This document shows, in pieces, positions 33,967 to 42,733 of a stretch of DNA of 64,000 nt. The notes under the pieces were generated by a model. It had not been told where the DNA came from. It did no database searches and was given only the letters and a program-made list of their open reading frames with translations. The position numbers were made by a program, and so were the translations under genes. The DNA lies in assembly GCA_022709905.1 (NCBI GenBank), contig JAKLHY010000026.1:27808-91807 (forward strand), given 5' to 3'. Within the stretch, counting starts at the first letter, position 1. Every line of letters starts with the position of its first letter. This DNA is from Verrucomicrobiota bacterium (GTDB lineage Bacteria > Verrucomicrobiota > Verrucomicrobiia > Limisphaerales > UBA1319).

Positions 33967-35136
33967 GTGAGCTGGTTCTATCGTCAACTGATTCGTCCCT
34001 GCCTTTTCACCTGTAATCCCGAAGCCATCCATGATTTTACCTTGCGCCGGCTGCGCGAGGTCAGCAGGAGCCGGATTCTATGCCAGGCCATGGCTTCCGT
34101 CCTGCAACCCAGGGAGGTTCCGATCGAGCTCTTTGGGCTGCGATTTCCGAATCCGGTTGGCCTGGCGGCCGGCATGGACAAGAACGGACAAGCCTTGTGC
34201 GCCTGGGAGGCTATGGGATTTGGGTTCAACGAGATCGGGGCTGTGACATGGTACCCGCAAGCCGGCAATCCCGCCCCCAGAGTTTTTCGCGTGATCCCGG
34301 ACGAAGCCATTATCAATCGGATGGGATTCAACAACGCGGGTGCTGAGGCCCTCGCCCGGGAGCTTCACCGATGCCGGCAGTCCGGACGCTGGCCAACCCA
34401 TCCTATCGGGATCAATCTCGGCAAATCCAAAGTCACTCCGTTGCGCGAAGCCGTGCATGATTATGTCCGCTCGTTCCAGGTCTTATGGTCTTGCGCCGAT
34501 TTCTTTGTTGTCAACGTGAGCTCGCCCAATACCCCCAATTTAAGAGAGTTGCAGGACAAACAGGCCTTGAATGAAATCCTGGCGGCCTTGCAGGAGGCCA
34601 ACGCCGAGCAGGCGAAGGAGTCCGCCAACTCCAAATCGGGCGGCGAGGAGATTTCGGGATCCGCGTCGAAGGTCAATGGCCAGAAGCCGATCCTCGTCAA
34701 GGTCGCCCCTGACCTTTCCTGGGAGGCGCTGGATCAGATCGTCGAGTTGATTCAACCGCGGCGGATCAGCGGTCTAGTGGCCACTAACACCACCATTGCC
34801 CGACCCGCATCTCCCCTGCCCGCCTGCCAAAAGACTTATGCCGAAACCGGCGGACTGAGCGGCCGTCCCCTCCGCCAGCATAGCACCGAAATCATCCGCC
34901 ATCTGTATCGGCAAACTCGAGCGCAAATCCCAATTATCGGAGTAGGCGGCATCTTTTCGGCGGACGACGCCTGGGAAAAAATCACCGCGGGAGCCTCTCT
35001 GGTGCAGATCTATACCGGTTTGGTTTACGAAGGTCCCGGGCTCGCCCGATCGATTGTGAATGGTCTCCGACGGCAATTGGCCTCGGCGGGGTTGAACAAG
35101 ATCAGCGAAGCTGTGGGCATCCAATCCCAATCCTGA
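33967..35136 (+). CDS. pyrD: Dihydroorotate dehydrogenase (quinone), class 2
   Basis: A 389-aa membrane-associated flavoenzyme of pyrimidine synthesis, oxidising dihydroorotate with quinone. Class 2 features are the N-terminal amphipathic extension (WFYRQLIRPCLFTCNPEAIH), VGLAAGMDKNGQAL, FNEIGAVTWYPQAGNP, INRMGFNNAGAEAL, the catalytic Ser region VNVSSPNTPNLRELQ, KVAPDLSWEAL, and the FMN-phosphate loop GVGGIFSADDAWEKI with GASLVQIYTGLVYEGPG. A hydrophilic insert of about 25 residues rich in Glu/Ala/Ser (around 210-235) is unusual. The start is GTG at 33967; a GTG at 33928, overlapping the nitroreductase end, is possible. Confidence 0.95.
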   Translation: MSWFYRQLIRPCLFTCNPEAIHDFTLRRLREVSRSRILCQAMASVLQPREVPIELFGLRFPNPVGLAAGMDKNGQALCAWEAMGFGFNEIGAVTWYPQAGNPAPRVFRVIPDEAIINRMGFNNAGAEALARELHRCRQSGRWPTHPIGINLGKSKVTPLREAVHDYVRSFQVLWSCADFFVVNVSSPNTPNLRELQDKQALNEILAALQEANAEQAKESANSKSGGEEISGSASKVNGQKPILVKVAPDLSWEALDQIVELIQPRRISGLVATNTTIARPASPLPACQKTYAETGGLSGRPLRQHSTEIIRHLYRQTRAQIPIIGVGGIFSADDAWEKITAGASLVQIYTGLVYEGPGLARSIVNGLRRQLASAGLNKISEAVGIQSQS

Positions 35137-35261
35137 TCGTTTTTCCCTCATGAAACCGGAAACCGACTCCCGTCTATTGCGAGCGGCCTCGGTCCAGATG
35201 GAAAGCCCGCCCGGGATCAAGGATGCCAGTTTCAAAAAGCGCCCCTGAATCGATTGGCCTT

Positions 35262-36440
35262 ATGGCAAAACGTGAAACCCTGACCCCGCGCGAGCGCGTG
35301 CTCAAGGCGCTGAATCATGAAATCCCCGACCGCGTGCCGATCGATCTGGGCGGGAACCAATCCGGCATACACAGGAATGCCTATCGCAAGTTAATCGCCT
35401 ATCTCGGCATCCCGGACGAAATCACCATCATGGATCCCGTCCAACAATTGGCGGCTCCTTGTGAATCGGTGCTCGAACGACTGCGGGTCGATACGCGCTA
35501 TGTCCGGGCCGGCGCGGCATCCTCCTGGCGCGGCGCCATTGTGAAGACCGAGCGCAATGGCCGTGTTTGGCATGATCTGGTCGATGAATTCGGAGTCCGC
35601 TGGTCGATGCCCGATGACTCGCCCAACTACATGGATATCACCCTGCATCCGCTCGCCAACGCCTCTCTGTCCGACCTCCGCAATTACCCCTGGCCCAAGG
35701 GCGACGATCCCACACGCTTCAAGGGTCTCCGCGAGCGGGCACTCCAACTCAAACAGAACACCCCTTACGCCGTCGTCAGCGGCATTTCAGGGGTCGTCTA
35801 CGAAACGTGCTGGTACCTGCGCGGCCTCGAACAGTGGTTCTGCGATCTCATGACCCAGCCCCAGTTCTGCGAAGCCATGCTCGATCAGACCCTGAAATTC
35901 TGGCTCGATTGGTTCCGCCTGTTCCTCGATGAAGTCGGGGATGTCGTCGACGTGATCATGATTGGCGATGACATCGCCGGCCAAAACGGGCCCCTGTTCA
36001 GACCCGAGCTCTACCAGCGCCTCGTCAAACCTCGCCATATGCGCCTCGTCCAATACATCCGCTCCCGAACCCCCGCCCGCATCTGGTACCATACCTGCGG
36101 TTCGTGCCGCGATTTCATCCCCGATCTTATCGACAATGGCATCCATATTCTGAACCCCGTCCAAATCAGCGCCCGTAACATGGATCCGTCCGACCTCAAA
36201 CGCGCTTATGGTCGCGAACTCAGTTTCTGGGGGGGCGGCTGCGACGCCCAACACGTTCTCCCCTGCGGCACCCCCGATGAAGTCGCCGCCAATGTCCGGC
36301 ATAACGTCCGCGCCCTAATGCCAGGCGGCGGTTACGTGTTTAATAATGTCCATAACATCCAGGGCGAAGTGCCCCCCGAAAACATCATCGCCCTGTTCGA
36401 CACCGCCTGGGACTGTGGATTCTATTCGGCGACGGAATAA
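35262..36440 (+). CDS. Uroporphyrinogen decarboxylase-like protein (URO-D superfamily)
   Basis: This 392-aa TIM-barrel protein belongs to the URO-D/methyltransferase superfamily: TPRERVLKALNHEIPDRVPI at the start, MIGDDIAGQNGPLFRPELYQ in the middle, IWYHTCGSCRDFIPDLIDNG and GGCDAQHVLPCGTPDEV near the end. True HemE keeps an N-terminal RQAGR motif; it is absent here, so a haem role is unlikely. The distant members include corrinoid-dependent methyltransferases and proteins of unknown function common in Planctomycetes and Verrucomicrobia. Cys residues in HTCGSC and GGCDAQ could bind metal. The ATG at 35223 is an alternative start. Confidence 0.85.
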   Translation: MAKRETLTPRERVLKALNHEIPDRVPIDLGGNQSGIHRNAYRKLIAYLGIPDEITIMDPVQQLAAPCESVLERLRVDTRYVRAGAASSWRGAIVKTERNGRVWHDLVDEFGVRWSMPDDSPNYMDITLHPLANASLSDLRNYPWPKGDDPTRFKGLRERALQLKQNTPYAVVSGISGVVYETCWYLRGLEQWFCDLMTQPQFCEAMLDQTLKFWLDWFRLFLDEVGDVVDVIMIGDDIAGQNGPLFRPELYQRLVKPRHMRLVQYIRSRTPARIWYHTCGSCRDFIPDLIDNGIHILNPVQISARNMDPSDLKRAYGRELSFWGGGCDAQHVLPCGTPDEVAANVRHNVRALMPGGGYVFNNVHNIQGEVPPENIIALFDTAWDCGFYSATE

Positions 36441-36586
36441 ACCTCCGGCTCGAGATTCCTTCTCGCGAACCCGAAGTGGGTTTGGACGGTGAGAAATCCG
36501 ATCGTCGCATAAATCAGCGTTTGACACCCCAACATTTTGTGTGGTAGTTGGAAGAAGGCTACTTCCGAAGGTATAGGTCTGCATTT

Positions 36587-37042
36587 ATGCGATGTCCGAA
36601 GTGCGGTTTTCAAGATGACAAAGTCGTCGATTCACGGGCTTCACGGGGAGGAGCGACAATCCGGCGGCGGCGGGAATGTTTGGGGTGCGGGTTTCGGTAT
36701 ACGACCTACGAGGAGATTGAGCGTGAAGGAATGATGGTGATCAAGCGGGACGGGCGACGCGAGGAGTTCTCGCGGGAAAAACTGATTTCGGGCATCAAGA
36801 AGGCCTGCCAGAAAAGGCCGGTGAGTCCTCAGATGATCGAGGAAATGGCGGAGGGGATTGTTTCGAATCTTTCGGATCGGTTTGAGCGCGAGATACCGTG
36901 CGCGGAAATTGGCGAGCGGGTGATGGATGGATTGCGCGAGGTGGACGAAGTAGCCTACGTGCGATTTGCGAGTGTTTATCGGCGGTTTGAGGAAGCCACG
37001 GAATTCGTGCAAGCGGTGAAGAACCTGGGAACAAAATCGTGA
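36587..37042 (+). CDS. nrdR: Transcriptional repressor NrdR
   Basis: A 151-aa zinc-ribbon and ATP-cone regulator of ribonucleotide reductase genes. The zinc ribbon is MRCPKCGFQDDKVVDSR followed by RRRRECLGCGFRYTTYE (two CxxC pairs), and the ATP-cone spans MVIKRDGRREEFSREKL to about residue 140 (AYVRFASVYRRFEEATEFV). The frame extends upstream to 36548, but the ATG at 36587 matches the universal start MRCPKC. A TTGACA at 36521-36526 may be the -35 element. No reductase gene is in the window. The stop overlaps the GTG of the next gene (GTGA), so the two are coupled. Confidence 0.95.
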   Translation: MRCPKCGFQDDKVVDSRASRGGATIRRRRECLGCGFRYTTYEEIEREGMMVIKRDGRREEFSREKLISGIKKACQKRPVSPQMIEEMAEGIVSNLSDRFEREIPCAEIGERVMDGLREVDEVAYVRFASVYRRFEEATEFVQAVKNLGTKS

Positions 37043-37596
37043 TACAAATGGGGCATGACATCCTGTTGTTTGCCAGCGTGGCGGGGAGTATGATTCCTTG
37101 CTCGGTGGAGTCGATTGCGATCGAGTTGCAGTCGCGGGGTGAATCGCCGATGGATGTGGACACCTTGCGTTCGGTGGTGGCGGCGGTCGTTCATTATTAC
37201 AAGCAGGACTTGAAGCGCGAGGCGATCACGCTGGAGGAATTCCTGGATACCCTGCAGACGGTTTTCCGGGGGATTGGATTCGAGATCAAGTATGGCGCGC
37301 CGCCGTTGAAGACGCCGTCGAGGGCGGAGTATAATTTGGATGAACTGATCGAGCCCGGCAGCGAGCCGATCGAGCTGGCGTTGTATCCCATGTTGCGGGA
37401 GGGGCTGCGCAGCCGGCTTCGGGGCAAGCCGGAGGTGCTGTGCGTTCGAGGTTTGCGCAAGCTGGTTCGGCGGGTCGTGGGTACCCGCCGCTGGAGCGCC
37501 GGTTGCCAGCGACTGAGCGATCGCCTGATTCATTACATGCACGAATGCCTGGCCGCCGAGAGCGGGAGTTCCTCATGCCCGATGGTGGTGCGCTGA
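37039..37596 (+). CDS. Unknown 185-aa protein, translationally coupled to nrdR
   Basis: I do not recognise this family. The product is soluble and mostly helical, begins at a GTG that overlaps the nrdR stop by 4 bp, and ends 3 bp before the HIT gene. Readable features are a charged central segment (HYYKQDLKREAITLEEFLDT), a hinge with TPSRAEYNLDELIEPGSEPI, and a basic helix LREGLRSRLRGKPEVLCVRG followed by LRKLVRRVVGTRRWSAGC, which could contact nucleic acid. Three Cys occur but no CxxC pair. The coupling suggests a job linked to NrdR or to the HIT and pseudouridine-synthase genes downstream, as inference only. Confidence 0.75.
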   Translation: MIQMGHDILLFASVAGSMIPCSVESIAIELQSRGESPMDVDTLRSVVAAVVHYYKQDLKREAITLEEFLDTLQTVFRGIGFEIKYGAPPLKTPSRAEYNLDELIEPGSEPIELALYPMLREGLRSRLRGKPEVLCVRGLRKLVRRVVGTRRWSAGCQRLSDRLIHYMHECLAAESGSSSCPMVVR

Positions 37597-37599
37597 TTT

Positions 37600-37944
37600 A
37601 TGAGTCAGACGTTGTTTGAAAAAATCATCGCCCGGCAGATCCCGGCCGACATCGTGTACGAGGATGAACAGGTCCTTGCCTTCAAAGACATCAAGCCGCA
37701 GGCGCCGGTCCATGTTTTGCTGATTCCCAAGAAACCGATCGTCCGGATTGCCGAGGCGAAGTCCGGAGACGAGGCGGTATTGGGTCATCTCCTGCTGAAA
37801 GCGCCGACGGTAGCCAAAAAAATGGGCTTGAGCGAAACCGGATTTCGGCTGGTGATCAATAATGGCCGCGATGCGGGAGAAGCCGTGCCTCATTTACATT
37901 GTCACATCCTCGGCGGGCGGCCGATGGGATGGCCGCCAGGCTGA
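37600..37944 (+). CDS. hinT: HIT family purine nucleotide hydrolase (HinT-like)
   Basis: A 114-aa histidine triad protein likely to hydrolyse adenosine phosphoramidates or other AMP conjugates. The family signature is HLHCHILGGRPMGWPPG with the HxHxH triad and the C-terminal Trp of the HinT group. The N-terminal FEKIIARQIPADIVYEDEQV and AFKDIKPQAPVHVLLIPKK match HinT closely, and the length is typical. It starts 3 bp after the 185-aa gene stop and its TGA overlaps the ATG of the pseudouridine synthase gene (TGATG), so four genes from nrdR onward form one tight unit. Confidence 0.95.
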   Translation: MSQTLFEKIIARQIPADIVYEDEQVLAFKDIKPQAPVHVLLIPKKPIVRIAEAKSGDEAVLGHLLLKAPTVAKKMGLSETGFRLVINNGRDAGEAVPHLHCHILGGRPMGWPPG

Positions 37945-38561
37945 TGGCGGGGATCAATTCCAGCGGCATGCTGGTGGCCTTCCACAAACCTTACGGTGTC
38001 CTTTCCCGGTTCACTTCAGATGGATCGGGTTATCGCCCGCTATCCGAATTCGGTCTTCCGCCACGGATCTATCCCCTGGGGCGTTTGGATGCCGATTCGG
38101 AAGGATTGCTACTGCTCACCGACGAGAGGAGATGGAACCACGAACTCCTGAATCCCAGGGCTCAACATCCCCGGCTGTATTGGGTGCAAGTGGAGCGGAT
38201 CCCGGATCCGGAGTCTTTGCGGCGGTTAAGCCTCGGAATCAAAATCCGCGATTGGCTGGCCGCTCCGTGCCAGGCGCGGATTCTGGATCCCGCGCCCGAA
38301 TTGCCCGACCGGATTCCCCCGATCCGATTTCGCAAGACCGTCCCCACCTGCTGGCTTTCGATGGAATTGACCGAGGGCAAGAACCGGCAAGTCAGACGAA
38401 TGACGGCCGCCGTCGGGCATCCCACGCTGCGATTGGTGCGGGTGCGGATTGGGTGTTTTGACCTGGGCAATCTGCCGCCGGGCCAGTGGCGGATCTTAAG
38501 CCAGCACGATCGCGCCCTGGTTCGCCAAACCCAAGGCCCCCCTCCGGCATCCGGCCAATAA
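37944..38561 (+). CDS. Pseudouridine synthase, RluE/RsuA family
   Basis: This 205-aa enzyme isomerises uridine in rRNA. It has the compact RluE-like layout without an S4 domain: MLVAFHKPYGVLSRFTSDG, the catalytic Asp in PLGRLDADSEGLLLLTDE (GRLDxxSxGLL motif), and WLSMELTEGKNRQVRRMTAAVGHPTLRL (the KNRQVRRM motif that closes the active site). The target position is probably in 23S rRNA by analogy with RluE (U2457 in E. coli). The frame extends to a TTG at 37899; the ATG at 37944 overlaps the HIT gene stop by one base and is preferred, with ATG 37968 also possible. Confidence 0.92.
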   Translation: MAGINSSGMLVAFHKPYGVLSRFTSDGSGYRPLSEFGLPPRIYPLGRLDADSEGLLLLTDERRWNHELLNPRAQHPRLYWVQVERIPDPESLRRLSLGIKIRDWLAAPCQARILDPAPELPDRIPPIRFRKTVPTCWLSMELTEGKNRQVRRMTAAVGHPTLRLVRVRIGCFDLGNLPPGQWRILSQHDRALVRQTQGPPPASGQ

Positions 38562-38577
38562 TCCCAACACTCCAGCG

Positions 38578-39549
38578 CTAATCCGGAGCGAGGGCGCGGG
38601 CAACAGCCGCCTTCATTTTCTCCAGACCTTCCTTGGCAACGGCCAGAGCATCCATTTCCCAATACTTACGGCTGAACAACTCCAGGGAAATGACCGGCCG
38701 GCCTCCGGCAGCCTTTAACAGGCGCAGGATTTGAGTCAAAGGCGCGATCCCGTCGCCCGGCATCAGGCGAAAGCTGTCGTTGACCTTATCGCGGGGTGGA
38801 TCGGCGGGATAATCGTTGAGATGGAAAACGGGCAGGGCCTTGCCGTGAACCAATCCAAGGCCCCGGTAATCCGATCCACCTTTGTACAAGTGAAAGACGT
38901 CTGCCAGAACGCTGGCCTGGGGATGGCCCGTTTCGGCGGCAATGAACAAGGCTTCGCTCAGCCGGGACACATTTCGGGAAAATCCCCAGATTTCGAGCAT
39001 CGGCATCACCCCCGATTGTTCGCCCAGTTCGAGCAAGGCCCGGTAACGGTCGGCGGCCTTTTTCAGATCCAAGCCCGAGATGTTGGTAGCCCCGGCGGGA
39101 GGGGCCGCGATTCGTCGCCCCCCGATCTGGGCGACCAAGTCCATATCGTGTTTGGCCCGCTCGAGTCCTTTGGCCCGCTGGTCATCGTCATCCACAATCC
39201 ATTCGGCAAAACCGATGGCGCCGGCGACCGTAAGTCGCATGTCTTTCAGGCGCTTTGGAACATCCGCCAACGCACCGCCCGATTGCCGGTATTTCTCGAT
39301 GCTATCGACCCACGGTTCGATGGCGTCATAACCCGCCTGTGCCGCAAGTTCGATCTCCTTCAGGAGGCCAAGCTTCTGCCCCAGGATGGTCCCGGTATTG
39401 AAGCAATAGGTGAAGCCGCCCGAGGAGGATTCGGGTTGGGGGGTGGAGGCCGCCCGTGAGTCGCCGGCGGCCAGCCCCAGGGATGCGGCTCCCAAAACGA
39501 GGCCGGTCTTCCGTAAGACCTGACGGCGGGTCAGTAGATGCGATTTCAT
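38578..39549 (-). CDS. Tat-exported sugar phosphate isomerase/epimerase-like TIM-barrel protein
   Basis: A 323-aa protein with an apparent twin-arginine signal (LLTRRQVLRKTGLVLGAASL) followed by a cleavable AxA-like site, then a xylose-isomerase-like (AP endonuclease 2) TIM barrel. Barrel residues that would bind a divalent metal are visible: DAIEPWV, DVFHLYKGG, VFHLNDYPADPP and ISLELFSRKYWE. Such secreted proteins are frequent in Verrucomicrobia and Planctomycetes and are usually taken to act on sugars or polyols, without assay. It lies 14 bp after the RNase E/G gene stop on the same strand, the last gene of the cell-shape run. Confidence 0.88.
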   Translation of the reverse strand: MKSHLLTRRQVLRKTGLVLGAASLGLAAGDSRAASTPQPESSSGGFTYCFNTGTILGQKLGLLKEIELAAQAGYDAIEPWVDSIEKYRQSGGALADVPKRLKDMRLTVAGAIGFAEWIVDDDDQRAKGLERAKHDMDLVAQIGGRRIAAPPAGATNISGLDLKKAADRYRALLELGEQSGVMPMLEIWGFSRNVSRLSEALFIAAETGHPQASVLADVFHLYKGGSDYRGLGLVHGKALPVFHLNDYPADPPRDKVNDSFRLMPGDGIAPLTQILRLLKAAGGRPVISLELFSRKYWEMDALAVAKEGLEKMKAAVARALAPD

Positions 39550-39563
39550 AGGTCTGCCCTCCG

Positions 39564-41519
39564 TTAGCAGCCGACGCGGACCAATTCCTCGTTGGTCACC
39601 GCGTTCAGGATTTTGAACTGTTCGGCATGGAAGGCGGGATCGGCCCGGAACGACAGCTTGCCGTAATAGCGCTTTTCCATGTCAATCAGCAGCCGTTCAT
39701 CCTGGGTGCGCAACCGTTCGAGAACCGTCGGGTTCACCACGATGCGGAGCTGGAAATCGGTTTCATCGCGCTCGCGGCGCTTGAGGATCTCCTGGAGTTT
39801 CCGTTGGATTTCCACGCTCATGGTAACGGTGCTTTTCACCTTGCCGCGGCCTTTGCAGTAGGAACAATCGTCGTAGACCGCCGCGCGCACGCTTTCCGAA
39901 TGGCGCTGGCGGGTCATTTCCATAAGACCCAGCGGGGAGATGGGCAGGATGTGAGTCTTGGCCCGGTCGCGGCGCAGGCCGTCTTTGACCCGCTGGTAAA
40001 CGGTGTGCTGATCCCGTCTCGATTTCATGTCGATGAAATCCAGAACGATGAGGCCGCCGATGTTTCGCAACCGCAGCTGCCGGCAGATCTCCTCGGCCGC
40101 CTCGAGATTGACCTTGAGAATGGTCGATTCCTGGTCTTTGCCGCCCTTGTGGCTGCCCGTGTTGACGTCGATCGATACCAGGGCCTCGGTTTCGTCGATC
40201 ACAATGTAGCCGCCGCTCTTGAGATGGACCTGGCGCGAGAAGGCGGTCTCAAGCTGACGCGAAATATTGAAGCGATCGAAGAGCGCCTGGGAATCGCCGT
40301 AGAGCTTGACCTTCTGAGCGGAGCGCTTCGAGATTCGACCAATCATGTTGCGAATCCGCTCATACTGATCGGGATGATCCACTACGATGCGATCCACATC
40401 GTCCGTCAGAAAATCCCGCACGGTGCGCTCGATCAGATCGGGTTCCTGGAAGGCGCAGCAGGGCGCCGCCTGGTGGTTGATTTTGTCCTGGATCCGTTTC
40501 CATTCCTCGATCAGGAAGGCCAGGTCGCGGACAAAATATCGTGCCTGCTGATCTTCGCCGGCGGTGCGGATGATAACACCCATGCCGTCGGGAATCGTGA
40601 GGCGCCGCAGGATTTTTTTCAGACGCTGGCGTTCCTCGATCTTCTCGATCTTCCGGGAAATGCCGCACTGATCCGAATTGGGAAGCAGAACCAGAAACCG
40701 CCCGGGAATCGATAAATTGGTGGTGACACGCGGGCCTTTGGTGCCGATGGGGCCTTTGGTGACCTGAACAATGATTTCGCTGCCCGGGGGATACAAGCGG
40801 GGAATGTCCTTGTGAGTGATGCGGGGCTTGTCGCGTTTCTTGGTCTCCCGCTCCACGATTTCGACCGAGCTGTCAAACGAGGTCGGCACAATGTCCCAGT
40901 AATGCAGAAACGCGTTCTTCTCGAAACCAATGTCGACAAAGGCCGCCTTCAGGCCGTCCTCGAGGTTTCTGACGCGGCCTTTGTAGATGCTGCCCACCAG
41001 GCGCTCCTCGGTGGTGCGTTCGATTGTGAATTCCTCGAGCTTGCCTTCCTCAAGGACCGCAACCCGGATCTCGAGCGACTCGGTATTGACAACAATTTCC
41101 TTGCGGATGCGCTTGCTGGGTTTCATGAGCCGCTGGACCTTTTCGATCACGCGGTTGGCGGCCACGCGCAGGGTATCGACCAGGCCTTGGGGAGGAGGCT
41201 CGCCGACGGGTATTGGGCGATAGGATTCCTCGTCCGACGACGGCTTGGGGACGGGCGGTTGGGGTTCCTGGGCCTCGACCGGTGCGACCTCGCTGATGAC
41301 CTCAGGGGCGGGAGGCACGCCGGCGGCCTTGTTTTCGGCTCGCATGATTTCCTGCTCGTGGCGGGAACGGTCAAACACCGGCTCGTCCAGGTTCTTGGCC
41401 TGAGGGCCTTCGGACCGGGTGGCATGTTGGGGGCGCTCCCGCTGGGCGCTTCCCAGGCCTCCATTGGGCCGGAAGCGCATCGTGGGGCGACGTCGTCGTG
41501 AAAAACTACGTTCAGTCAT
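39564..41519 (-). CDS. rng: Ribonuclease E/G family endoribonuclease
   Basis: A 651-aa RNase of the Rne/Rng family. Residues 1-135 are a low-complexity Arg/Pro/Glu-rich extension (RRRRPTMRFRPNGG). The S1 RNA-binding domain follows (LVGSIYKGRVRNLEDGLKAA, FVDIGFEKNAFLH), then the 5'-sensor region and the catalytic DNase I-like domain with IDETEALVSIDVNTGSHKGG and GGLIVLDFIDMKSR (the two Mg-binding Asp). The zinc-link is CSYCKGRG. There is no long C-terminal degradosome scaffold, so it is closer to RNase G or short RNase E. It begins 8 bp after the rodA stop; rng next to mreBCD is a familiar order in bacteria. Confidence 0.94.
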   Translation of the reverse strand: MTERSFSRRRRPTMRFRPNGGLGSAQRERPQHATRSEGPQAKNLDEPVFDRSRHEQEIMRAENKAAGVPPAPEVISEVAPVEAQEPQPPVPKPSSDEESYRPIPVGEPPPQGLVDTLRVAANRVIEKVQRLMKPSKRIRKEIVVNTESLEIRVAVLEEGKLEEFTIERTTEERLVGSIYKGRVRNLEDGLKAAFVDIGFEKNAFLHYWDIVPTSFDSSVEIVERETKKRDKPRITHKDIPRLYPPGSEIIVQVTKGPIGTKGPRVTTNLSIPGRFLVLLPNSDQCGISRKIEKIEERQRLKKILRRLTIPDGMGVIIRTAGEDQQARYFVRDLAFLIEEWKRIQDKINHQAAPCCAFQEPDLIERTVRDFLTDDVDRIVVDHPDQYERIRNMIGRISKRSAQKVKLYGDSQALFDRFNISRQLETAFSRQVHLKSGGYIVIDETEALVSIDVNTGSHKGGKDQESTILKVNLEAAEEICRQLRLRNIGGLIVLDFIDMKSRRDQHTVYQRVKDGLRRDRAKTHILPISPLGLMEMTRQRHSESVRAAVYDDCSYCKGRGKVKSTVTMSVEIQRKLQEILKRRERDETDFQLRIVVNPTVLERLRTQDERLLIDMEKRYYGKLSFRADPAFHAEQFKILNAVTNEELVRVGC

Positions 41520-41527
41520 AACAAGTC

Positions 41528-42733
41528 TCAGGATTTACGGTATAGATATACGTTCTGCAAAATGCCGATGGCGATCCACGAGCAGAGCACGGAAGAACCG
41601 CCGTAACTCAAGAACGGCAACGGAATGCCCGTCACCGGCATCAAGCGTATGTTCATGCCGATATTGATGAATACGTGGCTGAAAATCAGAGCCACGATTC
41701 CTACCGCCAGCAATTTGCCCAGGCGATCGCGGGCCTGGCCGGCAGCTCGCAGTCCTGTAAACAGGACCACGGTATAAAGCGTGAGCACTGTCACGCTACC
41801 CAGGAAACCTTTCTCCTCGGCAATTACGGAGAAAATGAAGTCATTATGCGCCACATTGCGCGGCAGAAAGCCTCCCTTGATCTGGGAACTCTGGCGCCAT
41901 CCCACCCCCCCCCAACCGCCCGAACCCACGGAGATCAGGGCCTGCCGGATATTGAGCGAGTCATCGATCTGCTGGCGCCGCAACCGCAACCGTTCCTCCT
42001 TGGTCGCATTGGCCGAAGCATAGTCCCTTCCAAAAAACACCAACAATCGGCGGCGCTGATAATCTTCCAGCGGAAGACGCCACCCCGACGGGGCAAATAA
42101 AACGTCCGCCAACATCAAAGCCACCACCGCCGACACCCCAATAACAAAATTCCTCAAATACACCGCCGGCACTCCCGCCACCAACATCATCCCCAGCCCC
42201 ACCGGAAACAAAACCAGGGCCGAACCCAGATCGGGTTCGATCAAAATCAGGGAGAATGGCAGGGCAATCATGCCCAACGACTTCCAGAAAAGCCGGACTT
42301 GGCGCAGCTCCTCCCTCGGACGGCTCAAGAAATGGGCCTGGGCGAAAACAAAGGTCAGCTTCGCGAATTCGGAGGGCTGGAATTGAAGCGGCCCCAGATC
42401 AATCCAGCGCTGCGCTCCAAAACGCTTGGATCCGATCCCGGGTATCAGGACCAGGATCAGCAGCAAAACAGTCCCCCAATAGATCACCATCGACCACCGG
42501 GAAAGCACCCGGTAATCCAGCAGACAGACCGCGCCCGCCGCGGCGCATCCCACGGCGCACCAGACGAGTTGCTTGAAAAAGCACCGCCCATACCAGGGCG
42601 TGCCGCTCGCCATTTCCTCGGGCCATTTCGCGCTCGCCACGAACAGGACGCTCATCAGCATCAGGGCGAACACCGCCGCCAACATCAGCCAGTCCGCCCG
42701 GGGCTGGCGCTCGTTAAGAACCGATTCGTACAT
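41528..42733 (-). CDS. rodA: Rod shape-determining protein RodA (SEDS glycosyltransferase)
   Basis: A 401-aa polytopic inner-membrane protein of the SEDS family that polymerises lipid II for lateral wall growth, working with the PBP2 encoded immediately upstream. Ten or so membrane segments are evident (WLMLAAVFALMLMSVLFVAS at the start). Family motifs include FQPSEFAKLTFVFAQAHFLS, LILIEPDLGSALVLFPVGL (with the essential Asp), and the C-terminal NIGMNIRLMPVTGIPLPFLSYGGSS. An internal cytoplasmic insert near 215-260 (RRRLLVFFGRDYASANATKE) is present. Its ATG directly follows the TGA of mrdA with no gap. Confidence 0.95.
   Translation of the reverse strand: MYESVLNERQPRADWLMLAAVFALMLMSVLFVASAKWPEEMASGTPWYGRCFFKQLVWCAVGCAAAGAVCLLDYRVLSRWSMVIYWGTVLLLILVLIPGIGSKRFGAQRWIDLGPLQFQPSEFAKLTFVFAQAHFLSRPREELRQVRLFWKSLGMIALPFSLILIEPDLGSALVLFPVGLGMMLVAGVPAVYLRNFVIGVSAVVALMLADVLFAPSGWRLPLEDYQRRRLLVFFGRDYASANATKEERLRLRRQQIDDSLNIRQALISVGSGGWGGVGWRQSSQIKGGFLPRNVAHNDFIFSVIAEEKGFLGSVTVLTLYTVVLFTGLRAAGQARDRLGKLLAVGIVALIFSHVFINIGMNIRLMPVTGIPLPFLSYGGSSVLCSWIAIGILQNVYLYRKS

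Noticed and set aside
36524..36542. Possible NrdR box upstream of nrdR (ACAC...GTGT)
   Set aside because: Spacing between ACAC and GTGT is 11 bases, against 8 in the NrdR consensus, and the AT-rich centre is missing.
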